A stretch of DNA of 35,044 nucleotides from Entamoeba invadens IP1 (lineage: Eukaryota; Evosea; Mastigamoebida; Endamoebidae): the NCBI RefSeq assembly GCF_000330505.1, contig NW_004440113.1:157608-192651 (forward strand), in the 5' to 3' direction. The translations under genes were made by a program, and so were the position numbers. The notes beneath the pieces are model-generated. The model ran no database searches, was not told the origin of the DNA, and saw only the letters and a list, made by a program, of their open reading frames with translations. Within the stretch, counting starts at the first letter, position 1, and every line of letters begins with the position of its first letter. Shown piece by piece: positions 10,419 through 18,867 of the stretch.

Positions 10419-10426
10419 TTAACAAC
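10419..10426. repeat. Target-site duplication of second element, right copy
   Basis: TTAACAAC, against ATAACAAC at 7576-7583. Confidence 0.6.
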
Positions 10427-10559
10427 TACATAATTTAACATTAAAAAAACAATAATAAATAATAAAATAATACTATATATAGTTATTTATGAAAAACATA
10501 GAGAGAGTCTGAAAAGGGTTTTCCAAAAAATAGGGAAAAAGAGAGAAATTAAAAAATAG

Positions 10560-12365
10560 ATGGACAAAGTGACTCCGTTAATCATCAACTCTCGCTTTGT
10601 CAAAATACAGGGCGACTTATATGAATACTTTGACCTCCGAAAAACGATAGTCCCAAAAGACTGTGGAGACAACAACATAGCAATTCAACACAGCACAACA
10701 CTTCCACACAACGAAAACATCGACAAAACAAAGAGTTTCGATAATTTACCAAAAACCCCGGTGCAACTCCCAGACTTCTCACACGTATTCTCCCCAACTC
10801 CTTTTGAGGTCTTGCGACAAAATGAAAAGGAAAAATCCAATGATAAGCAAATAGTGACTTCCAAACCACTTTACACAAAAATAACTCACATTCCTCAAAT
10901 AACAGACATCACCCCAATACAAACACCGGACCAACAAACAGAAATGTTACAAGACGACGTTCCAATGAACAACGAAACACCACGACCAAATCACACACCA
11001 TCGTTGCAGAAAGAAGAACAGTTGTACCCGGGGTCCAAGTCCGAGTTGGAGAGTTTTTGCCCAAGTAATGCGGAGCATATATCACCGGAACAAAAGAGTG
11101 AGGAAGACCCACATATTGTGGTCAACTTAAAGACACTCCAAATATTCAAAGTCATCACAAAGTATATTCCAAGTAATGGCAATCACCCAAATAAAATGTT
11201 CAAGTACTACGTGCCATCAACTCAACTGTTTTACACGACATACCCAGAGGACAAAGTCATGTACTTAGTACGGTGGGAAAAATTTTCATATCTTGAAGCG
11301 ACGTGGATTTTAGAGAAGGAGGTGTGTGCAGAAAATGATCGAAAAGGTCTTGTGAAGAAGTTTGAACACGACTGGAAGTATCACAAATATTTATCAAATC
11401 AAGTAATTAAGGCCTCTTGTTACCCCGAAATTGATGAAATTGTCCCCCGCAGCTTTTTAGTTCCAAGTAAGATCTTAACTGAAATTGATCGCAGAGACCA
11501 AAGTGGAAATGTCATCAAGATGTATCTAGTGAAATGGGTGTTAGGGAGAGAGGTTTTTGTCTCTGAAGAGACCACATCGATGTTTGTCGAGGAGAATTAT
11601 CACAACATTTTTAATCGGTTTAAGAACAGTGGTGGAGCCTTCCCAATTGAATTTACAATGACACAAATGAACGCGAAAATGGCTGGAGAGAATATATTAG
11701 AGAAGTATGACGTATTAACGATTTGTGGAGGGTTTGGGAAAAGGAGCGTCGGACTTGGGTTATTTGGAGAACTGATGACGGGAGAAAATAAGAGGGGGAT
11801 CATCTACTGTGAAGGGTCGAGTTTCAGCTATTACACCGACCAATTGCAATTCTTGTTTCCTGGGAGAAATGTGACTTATATTAACTCGTTACCGACATCG
11901 TCACAACTTGAAGGGTTGCTTGAACTTGAGTTGTACGACAATGAAGGGGAAATGAAGTCACAAATAGTGGTGATGTGTTGCAAACACTTTGCGTTCAATC
12001 AGGAAATACAATTTGATGTTGGGTTTGTCGATTTCCGGAGTGATGAAACCATTAAAATAGAGAAGTGTGACAAATATATCTTTGTGGGAGAGAACATTAA
12101 AAAGGAGTGGGTCAAAAAGGTCACCGGGAAGAAATGTGGGGAGGTGGAAGTGAAAGAGCACTGGCGGCCACATATATCGGAAGTTGTGATCATCGAAAAA
12201 ATGACGGAGGAACAGTTAGTTGAGTATTGGCAAATAGAAAGAGGGGAAGAGAGTGAGGGGAAGTGTGAGGTTCTTCGGAGGATGTGTGAACAAAAGACTC
12301 TACTAGTGACCACCATATGTGATAAACAATTCGAGAGATATAGAAAGCTGGGAAGCGTGTGGTAG
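10560..12365 (+). CDS. CHD-like chromatin remodeller, N-terminal part (tandem chromodomains, degenerate SNF2 N-lobe)
   Basis: This 601-aa frame starts at ATG 10560. Residues about 1-190 are polar and low in order. A chromodomain near residues 190-280 contains V-M-Y-L-V-R-W-E-K-F-S-Y-L-E-A-T-W; a second near 300-360 contains M-Y-L-V-K-W. Tandem chromodomains before a SNF2 module are the CHD layout. From about 375 the order of a SNF2 N-lobe can be followed, but its motifs are changed: the Walker A region reads GGFGKRSVG instead of GLGKT, and the DEAH position reads VDFRSDE. ATP hydrolysis is therefore unlikely, so if expressed it would be a chromatin-binding pseudo-enzyme. The frame ends at a TAG while the next frame (to 13947) continues the same protein family, so this is probably half of one gene. 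Confidence 0.75.
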   Translation: MDKVTPLIINSRFVKIQGDLYEYFDLRKTIVPKDCGDNNIAIQHSTTLPHNENIDKTKSFDNLPKTPVQLPDFSHVFSPTPFEVLRQNEKEKSNDKQIVTSKPLYTKITHIPQITDITPIQTPDQQTEMLQDDVPMNNETPRPNHTPSLQKEEQLYPGSKSELESFCPSNAEHISPEQKSEEDPHIVVNLKTLQIFKVITKYIPSNGNHPNKMFKYYVPSTQLFYTTYPEDKVMYLVRWEKFSYLEATWILEKEVCAENDRKGLVKKFEHDWKYHKYLSNQVIKASCYPEIDEIVPRSFLVPSKILTEIDRRDQSGNVIKMYLVKWVLGREVFVSEETTSMFVEENYHNIFNRFKNSGGAFPIEFTMTQMNAKMAGENILEKYDVLTICGGFGKRSVGLGLFGELMTGENKRGIIYCEGSSFSYYTDQLQFLFPGRNVTYINSLPTSSQLEGLLELELYDNEGEMKSQIVVMCCKHFAFNQEIQFDVGFVDFRSDETIKIEKCDKYIFVGENIKKEWVKKVTGKKCGEVEVKEHWRPHISEVVIIEKMTEEQLVEYWQIERGEESEGKCEVLRRMCEQKTLLVTTICDKQFERYRKLGSVW

Positions 12366-13947
12366 TGATTGGTCGCTATCAAAGTTTTTAAAAAGTATTG
12401 TTGACAAATTTGAAGGTGAGATAATCCAGTGGGAACGATCAGAATTAGTACCATCGAGTGTTATAACGGCTCAAGTGATTTGTGTAGAGACGAGTGGCAT
12501 AGGGGAAGGGATTGATTTAAGTCAGAATGAATTCAGTGTAATAATTGGTGATTATTCTGAGGAGGAAATCAAAGTGATTCATCGCCAAATGCGAATGGGG
12601 ACGAAATGTGACTTAAAAATCATTCGGATTGTCTCTGGGTTCACACGCTTTGAGGAGAATTTACTCCACGAGAAGTTAAAAGGCGACAAGAAGTGGAAGC
12701 GTGGGCGGCGTGGGAAAGGGCGGTGGAGGAAAAAAGAGAATGAGGACCCAACAAAACGTCGTGAGAAGTATGAGGAGATGATACAACAGGGGAGAAATGA
12801 GTTACAATTTAAATATGAGTTAATGGATACTGAAGTGATTGTACAGAAAGCTTTAGAGAGTGAAGAGAGTGAGATGGTTCTCATTGAATCCAACAATCAA
12901 GAAATTGAAAGTTATGAAAAAGACGAAATAATCGACGCACAGCATTCGATGAAACTCGATGACAATGAAAGTTCGTTTCCTTTGGACGAAAACGAGATTT
13001 TCATCGAACAAATTGATAAGATGGAACGAGAGAAATTCGGTCGTCAAGTCAAAATGGAAGTTGAGAAAGTCGGAAAGTTGGAAAAAGTTGAGAAAATCGA
13101 AATTCCGGAAACCCCGAAAATTACAGAGAAAATCGAAACGACGGAAAACGACGAGAAAGGCGAAAAAGCTGTACTTTTGAACTGCGAAACTCCTAAACTC
13201 GCGACGACTTCGGCGGCGCAGACGGTTAAGAGTTTGGACGGCGGCAAGAAGTTCACCCAAATTGAGACTTTTGGAAAGGAGGTGATAGCGCCAAATAACA
13301 AAGAAGTGAATATAACAGAACTTCCTCAGATGATTGCAAACTCCGACACAAGAGAAAAAGTCGACGACCGCAAACGCGTCTCCAATGAAGTGATTTTACG
13401 CGATGATGAATTTACAATGACACGAGAATTGATAGTCCAAAAAATGAAAATGAATGGGATTGGGGAAAGGGAGTCACGCGAGATCAGTTGCAAACTGGTG
13501 AAGACGATGGAAAGGTATGGTGTCGATAAGTATTATTGGCCATCAAGTTGGAGAGAGGACTTCCGAAAAGAGGTCTTAAACACAGTCACCACATTTGTTG
13601 AGCGAATTCGGGAGGTTGTAGTGAGTGAAAAATTGTACGAGAGTGGAGAGAGGTACATGAAAGTAGTCAACGCAATGAAAGAAATTAGTGATCTTTCATT
13701 TGAAAGAGAAGCAATTAGTGTGGAAGGAGTCTGGGGGATGGCTGGAGACTTAATTTTGATAGAAGAAGCCGCGAAGAGTGGAGTCGAGTGTTTTTCAATT
13801 TGGATGGAAAACCCACTCATAAAATTTCTCGTTGAAAAGATGGGCTTAGAGAGTGAGAACGACAAGATGAATTTCTTGAAACAGCGCCTGGATGCGTTGA
13901 TTGGGTTTAAGAAAAGGTGTGGATATGGGATGAAAAGGTGTGTCTGA
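12319..13947 (+). CDS. CHD-like chromatin remodeller, C-terminal part (degenerate helicase C-lobe)
   Basis: This frame overlaps the preceding one in another phase and has no ATG near its beginning; the first ATG lies inside the C-lobe (about 12589). It therefore looks like the continuation of the 10560 gene after a one-base shift rather than a separate gene. ETSGIGEGIDLSQNEFSVII follows SNF2 motif V (S-T-R-A-G-G-L-G-I-N-L), and HRQMRMG stands where motif VI has the HRIGQ-like arginine site, followed by an I-I-R-I-V-S-G-F-T-R-F-E-E-N-L segment. After a basic stretch and a Glu/Lys-rich linker (about 12900-13300) there is an alpha-helical C-terminal region (13390-13940) that could be a reduced SANT/SLIDE-like part; that is a guess. 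The frame is long and codon-like, so the decay is recent, or the protein is made from a spliced or corrected message. Confidence 0.65.
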   Translation: MINNSRDIESWEACGSDWSLSKFLKSIVDKFEGEIIQWERSELVPSSVITAQVICVETSGIGEGIDLSQNEFSVIIGDYSEEEIKVIHRQMRMGTKCDLKIIRIVSGFTRFEENLLHEKLKGDKKWKRGRRGKGRWRKKENEDPTKRREKYEEMIQQGRNELQFKYELMDTEVIVQKALESEESEMVLIESNNQEIESYEKDEIIDAQHSMKLDDNESSFPLDENEIFIEQIDKMEREKFGRQVKMEVEKVGKLEKVEKIEIPETPKITEKIETTENDEKGEKAVLLNCETPKLATTSAAQTVKSLDGGKKFTQIETFGKEVIAPNNKEVNITELPQMIANSDTREKVDDRKRVSNEVILRDDEFTMTRELIVQKMKMNGIGERESREISCKLVKTMERYGVDKYYWPSSWREDFRKEVLNTVTTFVERIREVVVSEKLYESGERYMKVVNAMKEISDLSFEREAISVEGVWGMAGDLILIEEAAKSGVECFSIWMENPLIKFLVEKMGLESENDKMNFLKQRLDALIGFKKRCGYGMKRCV

Positions 13948-14780
13948 TAGTTTATAATTTGGTTTTGTAAATTGGTAGTTGCGTTAGTTATCTTACAGTA
14001 GATTGTTCTCATTTGTTATTCGATTTTTCTAAGATTTTTGAACAACTAATAAAAAGTGTTAGTTTTGACATAATCGCACAGTCGATTTTCTATTCAAATA
14101 GTAACAAAATATTATTAAGTCATCAATTCAAGTAATTTAAATTCAGTTTATTGGAAACTAAGGTGTTCAAATTGAATCAAGTTATAATAAGGAAACACAG
14201 AAGAAAATAGAGTTGAAAAAATATAGATCTCTAAAAATCAACAAAAGATGTGTTACTAAAATTACACTTTTAAAAACAGCTATTTTTCTCCTTGACAAGC
14301 AGGAAATTGTCGTATTTTTACATGGAAAAAACGAATGCATTTCAAAATGATATGACTTTACTTTCAAAAAAATGCAGTACGTCGGGTAATTTGAAAAAAA
14401 TAATTTGTGAATAAATTATTGAATAAATGTATGAAAAAAAGTACTAAAAACAGCGAAGGTCTTTTGGAAAAAATGGCAAAAAAAACGGTATTATGTAAAT
14501 GTTTGTATTATAATAAAAGTTAAAAAACAAATGACAAATGATAAAAATGTAATTAAATTAACCATAAATATTAGAATATGACACCAATAAAACAAATAAT
14601 TTGAATAATCAATAAAAATTGAATTGAACAAAACAACAAACAGAATTATGAAATATTTAAAGGAAAATCGCGGCAATACGTGTATGTTTATTTCCAAAGG
14701 GAGGAGTTCCCGAAAGGGTGGAGAAAAGCATTTGTAATACCCAAATAACAAAGATTGGAGATCTTTGAGTTTTTTTTGGA
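13948..14780. other. Intergenic region
   Basis: Mostly AT-rich with no supportable gene. A short GC-richer patch (about 14690-14735, with GGGAGG and CCCGAAAGGG) lies upstream of the next gene and may be regulatory; I recognise no known motif in it. Confidence 0.5.
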
Positions 14781-14790
14781 TATAAAAGAT
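14781..14790 (+). promoter_or_regulatory. TATA-like element of the Lys/Glu-rich gene
   Basis: TATAAAAGAT lies 29-38 nt before the ATG at 14819, consistent with the short 5' UTRs of Entamoeba. Confidence 0.4.
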
Positions 14791-14818
14791 CGATCGAAAT
14801 AATGAAAGCAAAACCAAG

Positions 14819-16961
14819 ATGAGCATCTCATTTAACATCAATTACATCACAATTCCTGACCAAATGTTGTACGTAGTCTTCGACGACGGTAAAGAGGTCG
14901 AACTTAAATGGACCACAGGACATAATTGGGTCGGGGAATGTAACATTAATGTACCAAAAACTTGCACTTGGTACTATATTGTAAGAAGCTATGCAACTAA
15001 AATAGATCTCAGAATCGAAGAAGTCATTGGAACTCGAACATATACTTTCACTAAGAATTGCCATGTTAAAGACTGGTGGTATTATCCGTTTTTGACAGAT
15101 GTAGAGGAGGTCGGGTCTGAAGAAGAAGAAGCTGAAAAACAGAAGACACTTGAAGAAGAAAGAAAGAAAGTAGAAAAGGAAATGGTTGAGAAGAAAGCAA
15201 AGGAAGAAGCCGAAAAACTTGCTAAGGAAAAGAAAGAAAAAGAACAGGCAGAACGTATTGCTAAAGAAAAACAAGAAAAGGACGCTAAAGAACAAGCTGA
15301 GAAGGAAAAGAAAGCAAAAGAGGAAGCTGAGAAATTAGAAAAAGAAAAAGCTGAAGCAGAACGTAAAGCCAAAGAACAAGCAGAAAAACTTGCCAAAGAG
15401 AAAGAGGTGAAAGAGAAACAAGAGAAGGAAGCTGCTGAGAAATTAGCTAAAGAGAAGGCTGAAGCTGAGAAGAAAGCCAAGGAAGAGGCGGAGCGACTTG
15501 CCAAAGAAAAAGCTGAGGCTGAACGCAAAGCTAAAGAATTGAAAGAAAAACAAGAGAAGGAGGCCAAAGAAGCTGCTGAAGCTGAGAAATTGGCAAAAGA
15601 AAAAGCTGAAGCCGAACGTATTGCTAAGGAACAAGCTGAGAAAGAAAAGAAAGCAAAAGAGGAAGCTGAAAAGTTAGCGAAGGAAAAGGCCGAAAAAGAG
15701 GCAAAAGAATTGAAGGAAAAAGAGGAAAAAGAAAAAAAAGAGAGAGAAGAGGCTGAGAAGAAAGCTAAAGAAGAGAGTTTGTTGTATTTTTATAATAAAG
15801 AACGTTTTATTGTGAATATAAAGGATAGTAACAATTGATGGTAAATACGTCATAATTATAAACTATAATTAGCGCAGTAATGAATTTATCATTCTTTAAT
15901 TCTAAGTATTATACTTTAATAGAAATAATACTTAAGTAAGTATATTATTTATTTTACAATTAAAATAATAAAACTAACAGATAGAAAAAAAAGAGGAAGA
16001 AAGACTTTTGAAGGAAAAGATTGAAAAAGAAAAGAAAGCCAAAGAAGATACTGAACGAATTGCGAAGGAAAAACAAGAAAAAGAAGCTGCTGAGAAATTA
16101 GAAAAAGAAAAAGCTGAAGCAGAACGTAAAGCCAAAGAACAAGCTGAGAAGGAAAAGAAAGCAAAGGAAGAAGCTGAAAAGTTGGCGAAGGAAAAGGCAG
16201 AAAAAGAGGCAAAAGAATTGAAAGAGAGAGAAGAGGCAGAACGTATTGCTAAAGAGAAGGCTGAAAAAGAAGCAAAAGAAAAGGCTGAAGCTGAGAAGAA
16301 AGCCAAGGAAGAAGCTGAAAAACTTGCCAAAGAGAAAGAGGAGAAAGAAAAGAAAGCCAAAGAAGAGGCAGAAAAGTTGGCGAAAGAACAAGCCGAAAAA
16401 GAAAAGAAAGCTAAAGAAGCTGCAGAGAAGAAGGCCAAAGAATTGAAAGAGCGAGAGGAGAAGTTGGCGAAAGAGAAAGCGGAACATGAAAAGAAAGCGA
16501 AAGAACTTGCGGAGCGGAAAGCCGCGAAAGAGAAGAAAGAGAAAGAAGAGCGAGAGAAGAAGGAGAAAGAACTAGCAGAGAAACATGCCAAAGAAGAGAA
16601 AGAACGACTTGAGAAGGAACGCAAAGCAAAGGAATCTGCGGAGAGAAAGGAAAAGGAAAAGCGCGTGAAAGAACTTCCACAACTTGATGAGAATGTTGGA
16701 TTCTTCCCAGTTGGAGAAAGGGGAAGTCCAAAGAATTCGGCTAACAAATCATCTGAGAAAAAGTCGGACGAAGAAATACCAGCAGCAAAAACTTCCGCTA
16801 CAAAACACTCGTTGAAGAATTCAAAGATCTTCGAACAAATTAGTAAGTATGAGGAACTCTCAAAGAAAGGAAAGGAATCGGCTGATAGACTGAAAACAAC
16901 TGGTAGTACATCGGGAAGAAAGTCGTATGGGAAATCACCAGTCAAGTCACCAAGTAAATAA
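14819..16961 (+). CDS. Lys/Glu-rich long-helix protein with N-terminal beta domain (two exons)
   Basis: Exons are 14819-15776 and 15985-16961; joining them across a GTTTGT...TAG intron keeps the frame and gives 644 aa. Residues 1 to about 95 form a compact, Trp/Tyr-rich beta domain (VVFDDGKEVELKW, then W-V-G-E, then R-T-Y-T-F). The order of strands resembles CBM20-type starch-binding modules, but the similarity is weak. Residues about 100-545 are almost only K, E and A in repeats such as AEKKAKEEAEKLAKEK, which would form a long coiled coil or a single alpha helix stabilised by i/i+4 salt bridges. The last 100 residues are Ser/Lys-rich and end with KSPVKSPSK, possible proline-directed kinase sites. 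No signal peptide or membrane segment is seen, so it is a cytosolic scaffold, perhaps glycogen- or cytoskeleton-associated (inference). Confidence 0.85.
15777..15984 (+). other. Intron of the Lys/Glu-rich gene, 208 nt
   Basis: Starts GTTTGT and ends TAG. It interrupts the codon after base 1 (phase 1), contains in-frame stops and is far more AT-rich than both exons. On both sides the same K/E/A repeat continues. Confidence 0.88.
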
Positions 16962-17782
16962 ATACACATTCTTTTAATATGGTTGGTAGAAGTATTAATA
17001 TATAATATATTTCATTATAAAATAAAAATGGCTGGAATAGTTAATTGAATAGTATATATTTACTATATGTGTGTGTCATTCAATAAATAATAACTTTTAA
17101 TAAAAATAATAATAAAATTTCAGAATTATTATATTTAATTTTTAAATTAATAAGGATTTAAAAATGAAATTGAAAAAAAATGTCAAAAGTTACAATTTTT
17201 TTTGAGAATAAAAAAAATATTTAATAAAATGTATTATCAAAAATATATTTATAATAGTAAATTGTGATAGAGTTTGTTGTTAAGAAAACAACTAATATTG
17301 AACTAATATGTATTCTAACGGGCTATAGAATTAAAAAAATGATAAACAAAGTTAAATTATCAGTTTCAATTAAAATAAAAAAATAAAAGGATTGTTTTTA
17401 AACGAAGAAACAAAACAGAAGAAAAAAAAAGACGTGGATACTCCAAAGAAAAAATAGACACAGTTTTCACGAAATGAAGTCTAGTAACAATAAATTATAA
17501 TAAAATTAATAAAGAATTAACAAGAATGAGCGAGATGCAGATTCCCCAAAATAGGGAATTGAATCGGCAGATTAAAAGAAATAATTCAAAGAATATAACA
17601 AATGAAAAAAAGGATTTAAAAAACGGATAGTAAAAGAATAAGAAAGAAATATTAAAAAAAGAAGATATAATAAAAGAAACATAAGAGGAAGTAATGACAG
17701 AGAGAAGATGACGAGGAAGGCAAAAAGGACTTTGTTGAACACAATCAAGAAAGAAAAAAGAAGAGAACTATAAAATTAGGGA
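16962..17782. other. Intergenic region, purine-rich toward its end
   Basis: 16962-17390 is plain AT-rich DNA. 17395-17780 is strongly A/G-rich on the plus strand. A 21-codon frame at 17708-17773 ends 9 nt before the next gene. Nothing here is convincingly coding. Confidence 0.5.
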
Positions 17783-18760
17783 ATGAGTTCACGCGAGCCC
17801 AACCACACAGAAGGCGACGGGACAGTTCAATGGACTGAAGAAGAACAACACGAGTTGGACAAAAACATGGTGGAGTACCCCGAGGACAAATTTACCGAGT
17901 TGAAGCGGTACACACTTTTACTCACAAATTTACCACACAAGCGCCTTCGTGATGTTGCTGCGAGAGTGAAGTATATGAAGTACCGAGAGGTACACCCTGA
18001 AATGACTTGGCAAGCTTTCTGTAAAGATAAAAGTCTTATTCGGCCACAACGAGTTGTTGTAACGACTAAAGTCCCAAGTAGGTCATCGAGTCAAGACAGT
18101 GACGTCGAAGGGTCATCCGTTAAAGGGAAAAAGCCCGAAGAAACGGCGATGGAAATTATTAAACCGGACTATGACAACGTCTCCGGAAGTCTTGGAGGGT
18201 TTGAGTACCAAGACCCATGCACTGAACTCCCATCGATCCCATCAATCAACACCAAAGCAAAACCGCCTAAAAAGAAGAAGGCAAAAGTCGTGAAGAAGGC
18301 GAAGGAGAAAGTCGACAAAATTAAAATGGAGAAGTTCGACGAGAAAAAAGACGAGAAAAATGTCGAAGTCAAAAACGAGAAGATGGAGGAAGACGGAGAA
18401 CATCTGCCACCTCCAACTAACACATTGGACTTGGACAGTATCAATTCGATTATGATGAATGCAGAGACGATATTGGAAGCAATGTATCAGACGGAATTGG
18501 AGAATGGCGGATTAATGGTGGAACACGTTGTCGCATTTGTCAGTTATGTGCAACAGATGTTGGACTTCACAGCTGAGATCACTAAACCCCTTGAATTGCC
18601 ATGCACCATACAAACACCATTTACTGCGGAGGACGTACAACAACTGATCCTCAACCCACAGCTGATTAAAATGTATGAAGAACAAATCAACACAATCCAA
18701 AACGACGGATCTGTACAACAAGTCCAAAGCCAGAAGATCGAAGAAGAGAAGCATAAATAA
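17783..18760 (+). CDS. SANT/Myb-domain nuclear protein
   Basis: A 325-aa protein from the ATG at 17783. Residues about 15-65 form a SANT/Myb-like domain: VQWTEEEQHELDKNM, then YP, then LPHKRLRDVAARVKYMKYRE. The form R-D-V-A-x-R-x-x-x-M is typical of a SANT type found in plant and animal nuclear proteins. A basic linker (about 150-190, many Lys, PPKKKKAKVVKK) could be a nuclear localisation signal. Residues about 215-290 are helical with a final L-P-C-T-I...L-I-L part; the layout is like the DUF3755-type tail that follows the same SANT type in plants, but I hold this loosely. A role in transcription or chromatin is likely. It lies close to the CHD-like gene on the same strand. Confidence 0.8.
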   Translation: MSSREPNHTEGDGTVQWTEEEQHELDKNMVEYPEDKFTELKRYTLLLTNLPHKRLRDVAARVKYMKYREVHPEMTWQAFCKDKSLIRPQRVVVTTKVPSRSSSQDSDVEGSSVKGKKPEETAMEIIKPDYDNVSGSLGGFEYQDPCTELPSIPSINTKAKPPKKKKAKVVKKAKEKVDKIKMEKFDEKKDEKNVEVKNEKMEEDGEHLPPPTNTLDLDSINSIMMNAETILEAMYQTELENGGLMVEHVVAFVSYVQQMLDFTAEITKPLELPCTIQTPFTAEDVQQLILNPQLIKMYEEQINTIQNDGSVQQVQSQKIEEEKHK

Positions 18761-18867
18761 ATTTGAATGTATTTGTCCATCTTCTCATTGAAAGGTAGAT
18801 AATATATTATATCTATTGAAGAGTATTATTACTACATAGTATTAAATTATATAAGACTACAAAAGAA

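Noticed and set aside
10417..10424. TTAA target site suggesting a piggyBac element
   Set aside because: TTAA occurs only on the right side (10419-10422); the left side has ATAA, and the ends do not start with the CCC typical of piggyBac.
12319..12365. A small intron that would join the two CHD-like frames
   Set aside because: No GTTTGT donor is present. The GT...AG choices tried here either miss the frame, create a stop, or need an intron of 37 nt or less, shorter than the others in this window. A frameshift explains it better.
14802..14822. Six-codon upstream frame whose TGA overlaps the ATG at 14819
   Set aside because: With a TATA-like element at 14781-14790 and the short 5' UTRs of Entamoeba, transcription probably starts after this ATG.
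15974..16969. 331-aa open frame on the minus strand (Ser/Ala/Phe-rich), and other long antisense frames at 15082-15567 and 16098-16487
   Set aside because: They are mirror images of the K/E/A repeat codons (for example CTT/TTC opposite AAG/GAA), which contain no antisense stops. They have no domain logic.
17708..17773. 21-codon frame just before the SANT gene
   Set aside because: Lys/Arg-rich composition follows the purine bias of the region; no evidence of translation.
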